64,000 nt of DNA, taken from the NCBI RefSeq assembly GCF_030063415.1, contig NZ_JASITA010000010.1, positions 62,001 to 126,000 of the forward strand, given 5' to 3'. Each line of letters begins with the position of its first letter. The stretch's first letter is position 1. Shown in pieces: positions 26,077 to 34,320 of this stretch. The notes under the pieces were generated by a model, which ran no database searches, was not told where the DNA came from, and worked only from the letters and a program-made list of their open reading frames with translations. Both the position numbers and the translations under genes were made by a program. This DNA is from Streptomyces sp. H27-C3. Its GTDB lineage: Bacteria > Actinomycetota > Actinomycetes > Streptomycetales > Streptomycetaceae.

Positions 26077-27409
26077 CGACCAGGGTGCCCTCCTCGATCT
26101 GGTAGTCGAGGGGCAGGCCGAGGCCGCGCATGGCCGCGACCATGCCGGTGTTGGACGACTGGGTGACGGCGTAGACGCTTTCGCACCGCGCCTCGCCGGC
26201 GAGCGTCACCAGGCGGCCGAGCAGCTCGGAGCCGATGCCGCGGCGCTGCCAGGCATCCTCGACGAGCAGTGCGACCTCGGTCTCGTCGCCGTCCCACAGG
26301 AGATGGCCGAGGGCGACGAGGCGGCCCGACGCGGTCTGGACGGCGAGGGTGCGGCCGAAGCGCGGGCTCAGCAGATGGCTGAGGTAGCGGCCCGCGTCGC
26401 CCACCGGGCCGTGGTAACGCAGGCTCAGGGTGCGGTCGGTGCAGCGCTCGTGCATGGCGCGGGCGGCTTCCAGATCCGCCGGACCGGCCCTGCGGACGGT
26501 GATCTCATTGCCCTCGGGGAGGGTGAGGACGTCCTGGCTGCGGGGGATGCGGGGGCCGAGACGGGCGTCCAGCTCGACGAGGGCGCGGGCCCGGGCGAAC
26601 TCGGTCGGGGTGAAGGGGAGATAGGGGCGCTCCATGGTGATCGTTCCGCCGGACGGGTCGCGCAGCTTCATCACCGGGCCGTCGAGCACACCTTCCACCG
26701 GGGCGCTCTCGGCGGACGGCCGGCCGGTGAGGGTGGTCGCGGGCCGCGAGTGGATGGTGCAGCGGCCGAGCAACTGGCGTAGCGCCAGCGGCAGTTCGGC
26801 CGCGTCCAGTGCGGTTCGGGTGGCGAGACGGAGTACCCGGGTGGGGCCGTCCACCAGGTCGTGGGCGTCGGCGCGCTCCAGCCAGGTGTCGCTGCCGCCC
26901 GCGGCCGACACCTCGCGGGAGAGCTGCTGGGCCTGGAGTGCGGTGGGGGCGCGCAGCAGGAACTCGTCGACGGTGCCCTCGGGCAGCGGATGGGTCTGCA
27001 GGGTGAGGATGTCCACCCGGTGCCTGGCCAGTGCGCCGCAGAGCGCCGCCAGGCTGCCGGGCCGGTCCTGGACGGTGGTGCGCATCCGCCACAGTGCGGT
27101 GTCCGAGCCGGGCGCGGTGACGTCGGTGCCGGTGTCGAGACCGGTGCCGGTATCGGTGTCGCCGGGGGTCGGCGGCGGTGCGTGGCTGTGCCGTCGTGCC
27201 CACCAGGTGTGGAACGGGACCGTGGCGCTCAGGGCCACCGCCGAGGCCACCAGCAGGTATGGCCCGTCGGGGCCGTGCGCGATCGTGTTCGCGATGGCAT
27301 CGGCGACGGCCACGGCCGTGAACAGGGCGGCCAGTTCGACGAGGTCCCGCCGCCAGTGGTGCGGGCGGCGGGACCTCTTCGCGGGTTTCATATCAGTCAC
27401 GTCAGTCAT
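25961..27409 (-). CDS. Membrane-anchored ACT-GNAT protein
   Basis: A 482-residue multidomain protein. Two hydrophobic segments near the N-terminus (~25-48 and ~53-70) are followed by an ACT ligand-binding domain at ~105-160 (RTTVQDRPGSLAALCGALARHRVDIL). After a ~130-residue middle part comes a C-terminal GNAT acyltransferase domain at ~300-440 (ITVRRAGPADLEAARAMHERC, acetyl-CoA loop WQRRGIGSELLGRL). ACT domains sense amino acids, so acetylation controlled by an amino acid at the membrane is a reasonable guess. ACT-GNAT lysine acetyltransferases are known in actinobacteria, but a membrane form is unusual. A second start at 27391 (MKPAKRSRRPHHW) is possible. Confidence 0.8.
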   Translation of the reverse strand: MTDVTDMKPAKRSRRPHHWRRDLVELAALFTAVAVADAIANTIAHGPDGPYLLVASAVALSATVPFHTWWARRHSHAPPPTPGDTDTGTGLDTGTDVTAPGSDTALWRMRTTVQDRPGSLAALCGALARHRVDILTLQTHPLPEGTVDEFLLRAPTALQAQQLSREVSAAGGSDTWLERADAHDLVDGPTRVLRLATRTALDAAELPLALRQLLGRCTIHSRPATTLTGRPSAESAPVEGVLDGPVMKLRDPSGGTITMERPYLPFTPTEFARARALVELDARLGPRIPRSQDVLTLPEGNEITVRRAGPADLEAARAMHERCTDRTLSLRYHGPVGDAGRYLSHLLSPRFGRTLAVQTASGRLVALGHLLWDGDETEVALLVEDAWQRRGIGSELLGRLVTLAGEARCESVYAVTQSSNTGMVAAMRGLGLPLDYQIEEGTLVVTARLDAPSERPHSPLDLGEPSALPDRLTEPYGQADRH

Positions 27410-27550
27410 GGCATCACTGTGACCCAGCGGTGTTGCGTGATCACGAACGTTTTGTGACTGACGGGTTAAGTGTGCTTCTGGATGCTTAGCGACCGGTTTT
27501 CAACCAATGCCTTCGCGTCGGAGTCCCTGTTCTGTCCGGTCTTGCCCGTA

Positions 27551-27877
27551 TCAGGCGCCCGCGATGGCGCGCAGCGCGTCCAGGTGCCGCCGGTAGACGG
27601 CCCGCCCCTCGTCGGTCAGGGCGAGCCAGGTGCGGGGCCGCCGGGCCACCCGGCCCTTCTTCACCACGATCCACCCGGCCTCTTCGAGCGACGCCACCTG
27701 CTTGGACAGCGCCGAGTCGGTGATCTCGACGAGGTCGCGTACGAAGCCGAAGTCGGCCTTCTCCGCCGGTGCGAGCGCCGCGACGACCGAGAGCCGTACC
27801 GGCGACGACAGGAGCGGCGCCAGGGCGTGACGGGGGTGACGGCCCGCCGCCCTGCCCGCTGCCTCTCCGCTCGTCAT
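27551..27877 (-). CDS. Winged-helix regulator (PF13601-like)
   Basis: A 108-residue single winged-helix protein: LAPLLSSPVRLSVVAALAPAEK, the recognition helix region FVRDLVEITDSALSKQVASLEEAGWI, then a wing VVKKGRVARRPRTWLALTDEGRAVY. This is the short MarR/ArsR-like regulator type with the winged helix DNA-binding domain PF13601. The ATG at 27877 overlaps the stop of the upstream membrane gene (ATGA), so both are co-expressed. The long palindrome upstream of that gene is the probable operator. Confidence 0.82.
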   Translation of the reverse strand: MTSGEAAGRAAGRHPRHALAPLLSSPVRLSVVAALAPAEKADFGFVRDLVEITDSALSKQVASLEEAGWIVVKKGRVARRPRTWLALTDEGRAVYRRHLDALRAIAGA

Positions 27878-28293
27878 GCCGACCGCCGCATCTCCTGCCG
27901 GGCCCCGACCGCGGGAGGCAGTGCGCAGCCCAGCGCGGCCACCACCGCGAAGGCCGGGCTGTCCACGAAGACGGTGACGCTGAGGGCGACGGTGAGTCCG
28001 AAAAGGACCGCCCAGGAGCCGATCGGCGTGCCGTGCCGCACACCGAATCCCCTGCGTACGACGCGCTGCTTGGCCGCGTACACGCTCAGGCCGCCCACCA
28101 GTGCCGCATTGGCGAGCGCGAAGACGAGCGCGGCGGCGAGCCCGTGCCACAGCACGGCCACCGGGACGAGGACGAGCTGCCCCGCGGCGAAGACGAGCAG
28201 GTAGCGGGCGTACCAGCCACTGTCGTGCAGCGCCGCCCGTTCCACCGTGCCCGCGCGGCCCAACGCCTCGACAGCTTCCGTGTGTTCACTCAT
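27874..28293 (-). CDS. Small integral membrane protein encoded with a winged-helix regulator
   Basis: A 139-residue protein with four hydrophobic segments (YARYLLVFAAGQLVLVPVAVL; LAAALVFALANAALVGGLSVY; WAVLFGLTVALSVTVFV; FAVVAALGCALPPAVG) separated by short charged loops. No family name is certain. Such proteins are routinely paired with PF13601 regulators in Streptomyces. The start ATG 28293 gives MSEHTEAVEAL; an upstream in-frame start at 28371 would run through the operator palindrome. Role unknown. Confidence 0.7.
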   Translation of the reverse strand: MSEHTEAVEALGRAGTVERAALHDSGWYARYLLVFAAGQLVLVPVAVLWHGLAAALVFALANAALVGGLSVYAAKQRVVRRGFGVRHGTPIGSWAVLFGLTVALSVTVFVDSPAFAVVAALGCALPPAVGARQEMRRSA

Positions 28294-28334
28294 GGGTCCC
28301 CCTTGAACCTGCCGTGCATGGTCTCCCGCGCGGT

Positions 28335-28377
28335 CACTTGCCAGATTGGCGGCCACTTGCCAACTTGGCAAGTGGCC
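28335..28377. promoter_or_regulatory. 27-bp palindrome plus neighbouring half-copy (candidate operator)
   Basis: GGCCACTTGCCA (28351-28362) and TGGCAAGTGGCC (28366-28377) are exact reverse complements across 3 bases. A related sequence, CACTTGCCAGATTGGC, lies 20 bp away at 28335-28350. This places two similar sites two helical turns apart directly upstream of the membrane protein/regulator operon (start 28293). Probable autoregulatory operator. The palindrome could also act as a terminator after PhoD transcription, but PhoD is read from the other side and ends at 28399. Confidence 0.6.
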
Positions 28378-28398
28378 GGGGGGGGGAGGGAATGACGG

Positions 28399-29979
28399 TC
28401 ACTGACCGACGCGCCCCGGCTGCAGTGTCCTGCTGAACAGCACCGCGTCGCCCTCGGCCCGCAGGCGCACTGTCAGCTCGCCGCTCCCGCCGTCGATCTC
28501 GACCTCGCCGAAGTGCTGGGGCGACTCCATCGGCGACACATTGGCCCGCGTCGGCGCCTTCACGAAGACCTGGTCGGGGCCGAAGGTCGCGTCGAGCCCC
28601 GTCGCCGGGAAGCCTCCGGCGGCCAGTGGTCCCGAGACGAACTCCCAGAAGGGGGCGAAGTCCTTGAAGGCCGCCCGGGACGGGTCGTAGTGCTGGGCCG
28701 AGGTGTAGTGCACATCGGCGGTGAGCCACAGCGTGCCGGTGATCCGGGCGTGTTTGATGAACCGCAGCAGCTCGGCGATCTGGAGCTCCCGGCCCAGCGG
28801 CGCGCCCGGATCGCCCTGTGCGACCGCCTCGAAGTCGGCCGCCCCGTCCGGTACGACGATGCCCAGCGGCATGTCCGATGCGATCACTTTCCACACCGCG
28901 CGCGAGCGCGACAACTCCCGCTTCAGCCAGGCGAGTTGCTCGGCCCCGAGAATGCCGGTCGCGTCGACGGGCTGCCGGCCGGGGGAGTTGGCGTTGCGGT
29001 ACGTACGCATGTCGAGGACGAAGACATCGAGCAGCGGCCCCTGCCGGACCACCCGGTGGATTCGGCCGCCGCCTTGGCCGCGCGGCGACAGGGTCGGAAT
29101 CGGGAAGTACTCACTGAACGCGCGCATCGAGCGTGCCGCCAGCACATCGACGTTCTTCTCGGTGTAGCGGACGTCGTCGAGGATCTGGCCCGGGTACCAG
29201 TTGTTGCGTACCTCGTGGTCGTCCCACTGGACGATGGACGGCACCTGGGCATTGAACCGGCGCAGATGCGTATCGAGCAGGTTGTAGCGGAAGTTGCCCC
29301 GGAACTCCGCCAGCGTCTGGGCGACCCGTGACTTCTCAGGGGTGGTGACGTTCCGCCAGACCCGTCCGTCCGGCAGGGTCACGCTAGGGTTGATCACCCC
29401 GTCCGCGTACACGGTGTCGCCGCTGCACAGGAAGAAGTCCGGGTCCAGGCGGCGCATTTCCTCGTACACGCGGTAGCCCCCGAGGTCCGGGTTGATGCCC
29501 CAGCCCTGCCCCGCGATGTCCCCCGACCACAGGAAGCGCGCGCCGTCGCGCCGCCGCGCGGAAGCCGTGCGGAACGTGCCGTACACCGGCTCCCCACTAC
29601 GGCGGGGGTCGTCGGGGTCGGAGAGGGTGACCCGATAGTGCACCTGCTCGCCCGCGGGCAGGCCGCGCAGTGGCGTCGTCCCGGTGAAGTCCGTGCCTGG
29701 GCCGAGCAGGGGCCCGTGCCATCTGTGGGAGCGGCGGAAGGACTCGGTCGCGGACGTCTCCACCGTCATCCGGGCCGGGCGGTCGGAGCGCACCCACACC
29801 AGCCCCGACGACGAGGTGACATCGCCGGTCTGCACGCCCCAGACGGCGTGCGGTCGGCCGGGGAGCGCCTGGGCGGGCGCCGCGGCGCCGAAGGGCAGGG
29901 CCAGCGCGGCCGATGCGGCAAGAGAGCCGCGCAGAAGCGTGCGGCGGTCGTGGGACGGGCCGTGCGTGCGGTGCGACAT
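28399..29979 (-). CDS. phoD: PhoD-family alkaline phosphatase/phosphodiesterase, Tat-exported
   Basis: A 526-residue secreted phosphodiesterase/alkaline phosphatase of the PhoD family that releases phosphate outside the cell. The N-terminus has a twin-arginine signal (DRRTLLRGSLAASAALALP, cleavage near AQA-LPG). The fibronectin-like N-terminal PhoD domain starts at HAVWGVQTGDVTSSSGLVWVR. Catalytic metal-binding motifs follow: SGDIAGQGWGINPDLGG, FLCSGDTVYADG, QWDDHEVRNNWYPGQ, and WLTADVHYTSAQHYDP. GGAGG lies 8 bases before the ATG at 29979, excluding the longer frame. No Pho box could be identified with confidence. The symbol is by family. Confidence 0.88.
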   Translation of the reverse strand: MSHRTHGPSHDRRTLLRGSLAASAALALPFGAAAPAQALPGRPHAVWGVQTGDVTSSSGLVWVRSDRPARMTVETSATESFRRSHRWHGPLLGPGTDFTGTTPLRGLPAGEQVHYRVTLSDPDDPRRSGEPVYGTFRTASARRRDGARFLWSGDIAGQGWGINPDLGGYRVYEEMRRLDPDFFLCSGDTVYADGVINPSVTLPDGRVWRNVTTPEKSRVAQTLAEFRGNFRYNLLDTHLRRFNAQVPSIVQWDDHEVRNNWYPGQILDDVRYTEKNVDVLAARSMRAFSEYFPIPTLSPRGQGGGRIHRVVRQGPLLDVFVLDMRTYRNANSPGRQPVDATGILGAEQLAWLKRELSRSRAVWKVIASDMPLGIVVPDGAADFEAVAQGDPGAPLGRELQIAELLRFIKHARITGTLWLTADVHYTSAQHYDPSRAAFKDFAPFWEFVSGPLAAGGFPATGLDATFGPDQVFVKAPTRANVSPMESPQHFGEVEIDGGSGELTVRLRAEGDAVLFSRTLQPGRVGQ

Positions 29980-30187
29980 CGATGCGCCTCCAGGGGCGGG
30001 TCGGTCCGGGGTGCGGCAGGGCGCCGGGGCATGAAGGTGCGCCCGATGTGCCCGTCGCGCTGCTTGCGACGCCATGCCTAGTCCCCGGCCACGGCGAGCA
30101 CACGAACCCCAAGTGAACAACCGGCCCGGGTGCCGGGGAACCGGCCCCGCGCCGTCCGCGTACGGCCGCCGTACCGCTTCCCCGGCC

Positions 30188-31033
30188 TCAGCCACCGACC
30201 GCCCGGCGGCCGGTGTCGAGGACGACGCGGGCCACCAGCGCGGGGTCGTCGTTCATCGGGACATGGCCGCAGCCGGGCAGCCGGATCAGCCGGGCGCCGG
30301 GAATGGTGTGCTTGGCCCGGATGCCCTGGCGGCGCAGCAGCAGCCGGTCCCGAGTGCCCCAGGCGACGGTGACCGGGATGCCGGGCACGTCGTCCGTGAA
30401 CCGCAGGCCGAGGCCCGCGGCGAGGGTAGGGGCGAAGCCGGGCGCGTCCCGCAGCGCCAGGGTCTCGGCGACCACGGCCTCCGGCGAACGTCTGCCCGGC
30501 TTGGCGTAGATGCCGCTGGTGAGCGCCGCCCGCCCGGCCGCCGTCTGCGACATGCGCTCGATGACCGTCAGGGGCAGCGACTTGGCGCCCAGCCGCATCC
30601 CGCGCAGCGTTCCGAAGGCGTAGCGGCGCTCGCCCTCGGTCCAGAAGCCCGCGGGGGAGAGCGCCGTGACCGACCGGACACGTCCCGCGCGGCCCAACTC
30701 CAGGGCGAGCAGGCCCCCGAGAGAGTTGCCCGCGACATGCGGGCGCTCGACGCCGAGTGCCTCACACATCGAGTCGAGTACCGGAACCACCGTCGCCAGG
30801 TCGTACGGCGAACCTTCCGGCAGCGCGGGCGACTCGCCGAATCCGGGCAGATCCACCGCGATCACATCGTGCTCGGCGGACAGCGCCGATATCACCGGGT
30901 CCCAGGCCTGCCGGTGGTGGCCCACGCCGTGCAGCAACAGGAGCGGTTCGCCCGCGCCCGTCCGCTCGTACGCGACGGAGACCGTGCGGTTCCCCCGGGT
31001 GGACTCGATCGTGAAGGAGACCTTTTCGGCCAT
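30188..31033 (-). CDS. Alpha/beta hydrolase
   Basis: A 281-residue alpha/beta hydrolase. It has the oxyanion strand LLLLHGVGHHRQAWDPV (~28-44), nucleophile elbow GNSLGG (~98-103), acid near WGTRDRLLL and the catalytic His in GCGHVPMNDDP. The start is ATG 31033, with AGGGAG 8 bases upstream. It is divergent from an ECF41 sigma factor gene, a recurring pairing in which the sigma factor controls the neighbouring gene. Substrate unknown. Confidence 0.82.
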   Translation of the reverse strand: MAEKVSFTIESTRGNRTVSVAYERTGAGEPLLLLHGVGHHRQAWDPVISALSAEHDVIAVDLPGFGESPALPEGSPYDLATVVPVLDSMCEALGVERPHVAGNSLGGLLALELGRAGRVRSVTALSPAGFWTEGERRYAFGTLRGMRLGAKSLPLTVIERMSQTAAGRAALTSGIYAKPGRRSPEAVVAETLALRDAPGFAPTLAAGLGLRFTDDVPGIPVTVAWGTRDRLLLRRQGIRAKHTIPGARLIRLPGCGHVPMNDDPALVARVVLDTGRRAVGG

Positions 31034-31231
31034 GCTGCTGCTCCCTGTGCTCGGGGGTGGTCGGAGGGACTGGTCGAGGGGAGAGTGCTTAGACATTGCG
31101 TCAGTAACAATTACCGCTGAGTAGCTTCGAGTTCAAGAGGCTGTGCGGCGCCGGGTCCGCCCGTCAGATGTGCCGAGTGGCGCACCGATGCCGCCTGGAC
31201 AGGGCGGGGTGGCGTCGGCTGGGATGGGCAG

Positions 31232-32113
31232 GTGACTGCCGATACCGTGACCGATGTCTTCGAAGCGCACCGACCCGTCCTGACCGGCGTGGCCTACCGG
31301 ATGCTCGGCCGGGCGGCCGACGCGGAGGACGTCGTACAGGACGCCTGGCTCCGCTGGTCGGCCCAGGAGCGTGATGACGTGCGCGAACCGCGCGCCTATC
31401 TGGTGCGCGTCACCACCCGGCTCGCCATCGACCGGCTGCGCCACGCGCAGTCGCGGCGAGAGACGTACGTCGGTCCGTGGCTTCCCGAGCCGGTCGTGAC
31501 CGACTTCGGTCCGGCGGTTCCCGACACCGCCGAGCGCGCCGTACTCGCCGATTCCGTCTCGCTCGCGGTCCTTGTCGTTCTCGAATCGCTCTCTCCGCTG
31601 GAGCGTGCGGTGTTCGTGCTGCGGGAGGCCTTCGGATTCCCGTTCGCGGAGATCGCCACCGCGCTCGACCGCTCGGAATCAGCCGTCCGGCAGCTGGCGG
31701 GACGCGCGCGCCGGCACGTCGACGAGCGCAGGACGCGCTACGACGTGGACCCGGCCGAGCGGCGTGACCTCACCGAGCGCTTCCTCGCCGCCGCGTCGGG
31801 AGGCGACATCAACGCCCTGCTCGTCCTGCTCGCGCCCGACGCCCGGCTCATCGGCGACAGCGGCGGCAAGACCAAGGCGCCGCTGCGCGTCATGGAGAGC
31901 GCGGACAAGGTGGGCCGTTTCCTGTTCGCCGTGGCCAAGCAGCCCGTCCCCGACAGTGAGTTCCGCTTCGTGGAGGTCAACGGCGGCCCCGCCCTGCTCA
32001 TCCTGTCCGGCGGGAAGCCCGACACCGTCTTCCAGGTGGACGTCGTGGACGGACTCATTCAATGCGTCTATGTCATGCGCAACCCGGACAAGCTGGCCGC
32101 ACTCGCTCCGTGA
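31232..32113 (+). CDS. ECF41-family RNA polymerase sigma factor with SnoaL-like C-terminal domain
   Basis: A 293-residue sigma factor of the ECF41 type (SigJ-like). Region 2 is at ~8-75 (VAYRMLGRAADAEDVVQDAWLRW, RAYLVRVTTRLAIDRLRHA), the linker WLPEPV follows, and region 4 at ~110-165 (LSPLERAVFVLREAFGFPFAEIA, SESAVRQLAGRARRHV). The C-terminal SnoaL-like extension carries DSGGK (a variant of the family DGGGK/R motif) and NPDKL near the end, both hallmarks. In this family the extension replaces an anti-sigma factor by regulating activity in cis. GTG at 31232. The divergent hydrolase gene is the likely target. Confidence 0.9.
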   Translation: MTADTVTDVFEAHRPVLTGVAYRMLGRAADAEDVVQDAWLRWSAQERDDVREPRAYLVRVTTRLAIDRLRHAQSRRETYVGPWLPEPVVTDFGPAVPDTAERAVLADSVSLAVLVVLESLSPLERAVFVLREAFGFPFAEIATALDRSESAVRQLAGRARRHVDERRTRYDVDPAERRDLTERFLAAASGGDINALLVLLAPDARLIGDSGGKTKAPLRVMESADKVGRFLFAVAKQPVPDSEFRFVEVNGGPALLILSGGKPDTVFQVDVVDGLIQCVYVMRNPDKLAALAP

Positions 32114-32148
32114 ACAACACCTGACAGGAGTGTCCGTCTCCCGTGCAT

Positions 32149-32160
32149 TGGTCTTGACCA
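32149..32160 (+). promoter_or_regulatory. dre-like box overlapping a -35 region
   Basis: TGGTCTTGACCA at 32149-32160 matches the 12-bp core of the DasR responsive element (TGGTCTAGACCA-type). The TTGACC inside it (32154-32159) can serve as a -35 hexamer with TACTCT at 32177-32182, 17 bases on. Repressor binding here would block the promoter of the GntR gene 100 bases downstream. Inference from consensus; the binding protein may be DasR or the encoded GntR itself. Confidence 0.6.
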
Positions 32161-32260
32161 AGGGGAGGGTCGGACTTACTCTCGCAGAGTTAGTGCAGGA
32201 ACCTTTAATAAACAAGGGCGCGAAAATCCGCCGGACACACGGCGATTGCGGAGGATCAGG

Positions 32261-33025
32261 GTGGGGATCACGCAGCTCGACACGGTGCCGGAGCCCAAGT
32301 ACTGGCATCTCAAGACCGTGCTCAGCGAGGCACTCGACTCCGACTTCGCGGTCGGTGAGGTCCTGCCCAACGAGCGGGACCTCGCCTCGCGCTTCGGCGT
32401 CGCCCGTGCCACGCTCCGCCAGGCGCTCGAACAGCTTGAGCTGGAAGGCCGGCTTCAGCGCCGCCGCGGCGTGGGCACCACCGTCGCACCGCCCCGCGTG
32501 GGCGTGGACGTCGGCGCCTCGCAGCACGGCTGGCCCGGCGCGGTCGGCGACGCCTGGCAGCCCGTCGACTGTGTGACGTCGGTTCCCCCGGTGGCGGCCG
32601 CCAGGCTGCTCGACGCGGAGGCCGAGGAAGAGGTCCACACGGTGCGCCGGACCCGGATGTCGCACGGTCAGCCGGTCGCCGCCGAGCTGCTGTACGTACC
32701 GGTCGGGTCAGTGCCGGATCTCCCCGGCATCGAGGCCCCCTCCGGACCGGCCCGCGCCCGCAGCGTGCTGCGCGAGCTGCAGCGCCTCGGCATGGACGGC
32801 CAGGACCGTGCGGTCGAGCTCGGTTCGGCCCGCGCCGACGACGCGAAGGAACTGGACCGGCTGCCCGGCGCGCCCGTCCTCGTCGTCACCGCCCGTTACT
32901 TCGCCGCGGGCAGGACCGCCGCCGTATCGGTGGCCACCTACCGGGCGGACACCTGTCGGCTCACCTTCGGTGACCAGGGCGACATGCGGATCAGCCACCA
33001 CGCGCAGGAGCGCAAGGCGTCCTGA
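32261..33025 (+). CDS. GntR/HutC-family regulator (DasR-like)
   Basis: A 254-residue GntR regulator: winged helix at ~10-75 (KYWHLKTVLSEALDSDFAVGEVLPNERDL then GVARATLRQALEQLELEGRL, RRGVGTTV wing) and a UTRA-type ligand domain from ~85 (VHTVRRTRMSHGQPVAAELLYVP, VLRELQRLGMD). The DNA-binding helices resemble those of DasR, which controls amino-sugar use. The start is GTG 32261 with GGAGGA just upstream. The gene ends facing a ROK-family repressor across a shared terminator. Target and ligand are unproven. Confidence 0.85.
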   Translation: MGITQLDTVPEPKYWHLKTVLSEALDSDFAVGEVLPNERDLASRFGVARATLRQALEQLELEGRLQRRRGVGTTVAPPRVGVDVGASQHGWPGAVGDAWQPVDCVTSVPPVAAARLLDAEAEEEVHTVRRTRMSHGQPVAAELLYVPVGSVPDLPGIEAPSGPARARSVLRELQRLGMDGQDRAVELGSARADDAKELDRLPGAPVLVVTARYFAAGRTAAVSVATYRADTCRLTFGDQGDMRISHHAQERKAS

Positions 33026-33048
33026 CCCGTCTCCCGTATCGCTCTTCG

Positions 33049-33077
33049 CGGCCCGTCACTCACTCAGTGGCGGGCCG
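33049..33077. terminator. Bidirectional hairpin between GntR and ROK genes
   Basis: Arms 33049-33060 and 33066-33077 pair with one mismatch around CACTC. It follows the GntR stop by 24 bases and overlaps the end of the convergent ROK gene, so it can end both transcripts. Confidence 0.7.
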
Positions 33078-34221
33078 TCACCGTTCCCTCGACGGCGAAG
33101 AGCTGCTCCTCGACATGGTCGAGGGCCAGGCGCAGCGCGCCGGTCGCCACGGCCGCCTCACCGAGCAGTGACAGCGCCACCCTGGGCGGACGCAGGCAGT
33201 ACCGCGCCAGCTCGCCGCGCAGCGGCTCCAGTACGCCGTCGAGGCCGGCCGCCCAGCCGCCGATCACCACCAGCTCGGGGTCGAGCGCGAGCACCAGCGC
33301 CGCGACATCGTGCACCAGCCGCTGAATGAACCTCTCGACGGCCTCCCCGGCCCGTACGTCACCCTGCTTGGCCTGGCGGAACACGGCGGCCACCGCCTGC
33401 TCGTCGAGCGCGTGCAGCGGTTTGTCCGTCGTGGAGAGCAGGGTCTCCGGGGTGACCTCACGGCCCAGCAGATGCAGTGCGCCGATCTCGCCGGCCGCCC
33501 CGCCGTAGCCGCGGTGCAGCCGCCCGCCGATCAGCGAGCCCGCACCCGGGCTGAGCCCGGCCATGACGAAGACGATGTCGTCGGAGTCGGTTGCGGCGCC
33601 CTTCCAGTGCTCGGCGACCGCCGCGGTGTTCGCGTCGTTCTCCACCAGGACGGGGCATCGGAAGGACCGGCGCAGCCGCTCGCCGAGCGCAAGACCGGTC
33701 CAGCCGGGCAGCGCGGTGCCCAGCCGCACGGTGCCGTCGGCCTCCACGATGCCGGGGCTGCCCACGCCGACGGCACGCAGGGAGCTGCGCGCGACTCCGG
33801 ACCGGCGCAGCACATCGGCGACCACGGTGCGTACCCGCTCCAGTCGCTCGTCCGCGCACGCGGTCTCGGACACCTCGCGCGATCCCGCGCCCATGACACG
33901 GCCGTCGAGGCCGGAGAGCAGGGCGGCGATCCGGTGCGGGCCGATCTCGATGCCCAGGAGATGCCCCGCCTCGGCCCGGAACCGGAACCGGCGCGCGGGG
34001 CGGCCCTGGCGCCGGGTCTCGATGTCCTCGGGCGGGGCCTCGACGACGAGACCGGTCTCCATGAGCCCTTCGATCACACCCTCGACCGTCGGCCGGGACA
34101 GCCCGGTGACGCGGGTCAGATCGGTCAGTGTGGGGGAGTCCGCCGCACGCAGCGCGTGCAGCACCACGGCGGAGTTGATCCGCCGCAGCAGAGAGGGGTC
34201 TCCGCCGGTCAGCCTCCCCAA
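33064..34221 (-). CDS. ROK-family transcriptional regulator
   Basis: A 385-residue ROK repressor. An N-terminal winged helix (LLRRINSAVVLHALRAADSPTLTDLTRVTG, LSRPTVEGVIEGLMETGL) precedes an actin-like sugar-kinase fold with LLGIEIGPHRIAALL, VGVGSPGIVE and VLVENDANTAAVAEHW. The zinc-binding CxCGxxGC motif of many ROK proteins is absent; the corresponding stretch reads GGAAGEIGALHLLGREVTPET. TTG 34221 is preceded by GGGAGGA. The adjacent dre-like site and GntR gene suggest a role in amino-sugar or sugar control, but this is inference. Confidence 0.85.
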   Translation of the reverse strand: MGRLTGGDPSLLRRINSAVVLHALRAADSPTLTDLTRVTGLSRPTVEGVIEGLMETGLVVEAPPEDIETRRQGRPARRFRFRAEAGHLLGIEIGPHRIAALLSGLDGRVMGAGSREVSETACADERLERVRTVVADVLRRSGVARSSLRAVGVGSPGIVEADGTVRLGTALPGWTGLALGERLRRSFRCPVLVENDANTAAVAEHWKGAATDSDDIVFVMAGLSPGAGSLIGGRLHRGYGGAAGEIGALHLLGREVTPETLLSTTDKPLHALDEQAVAAVFRQAKQGDVRAGEAVERFIQRLVHDVAALVLALDPELVVIGGWAAGLDGVLEPLRGELARYCLRPPRVALSLLGEAAVATGALRLALDHVEEQLFAVEGTVTARH

Positions 34222-34320
34222 CGTGTGTCCTCCCAGTTCGTACGCGTGTCAGGCCGGATCGTACTCGCTGGACCGTGGCGCGGCGAGCGTGACCCTTGCC
34301 GTACGGCCGGGTCCCCACCG

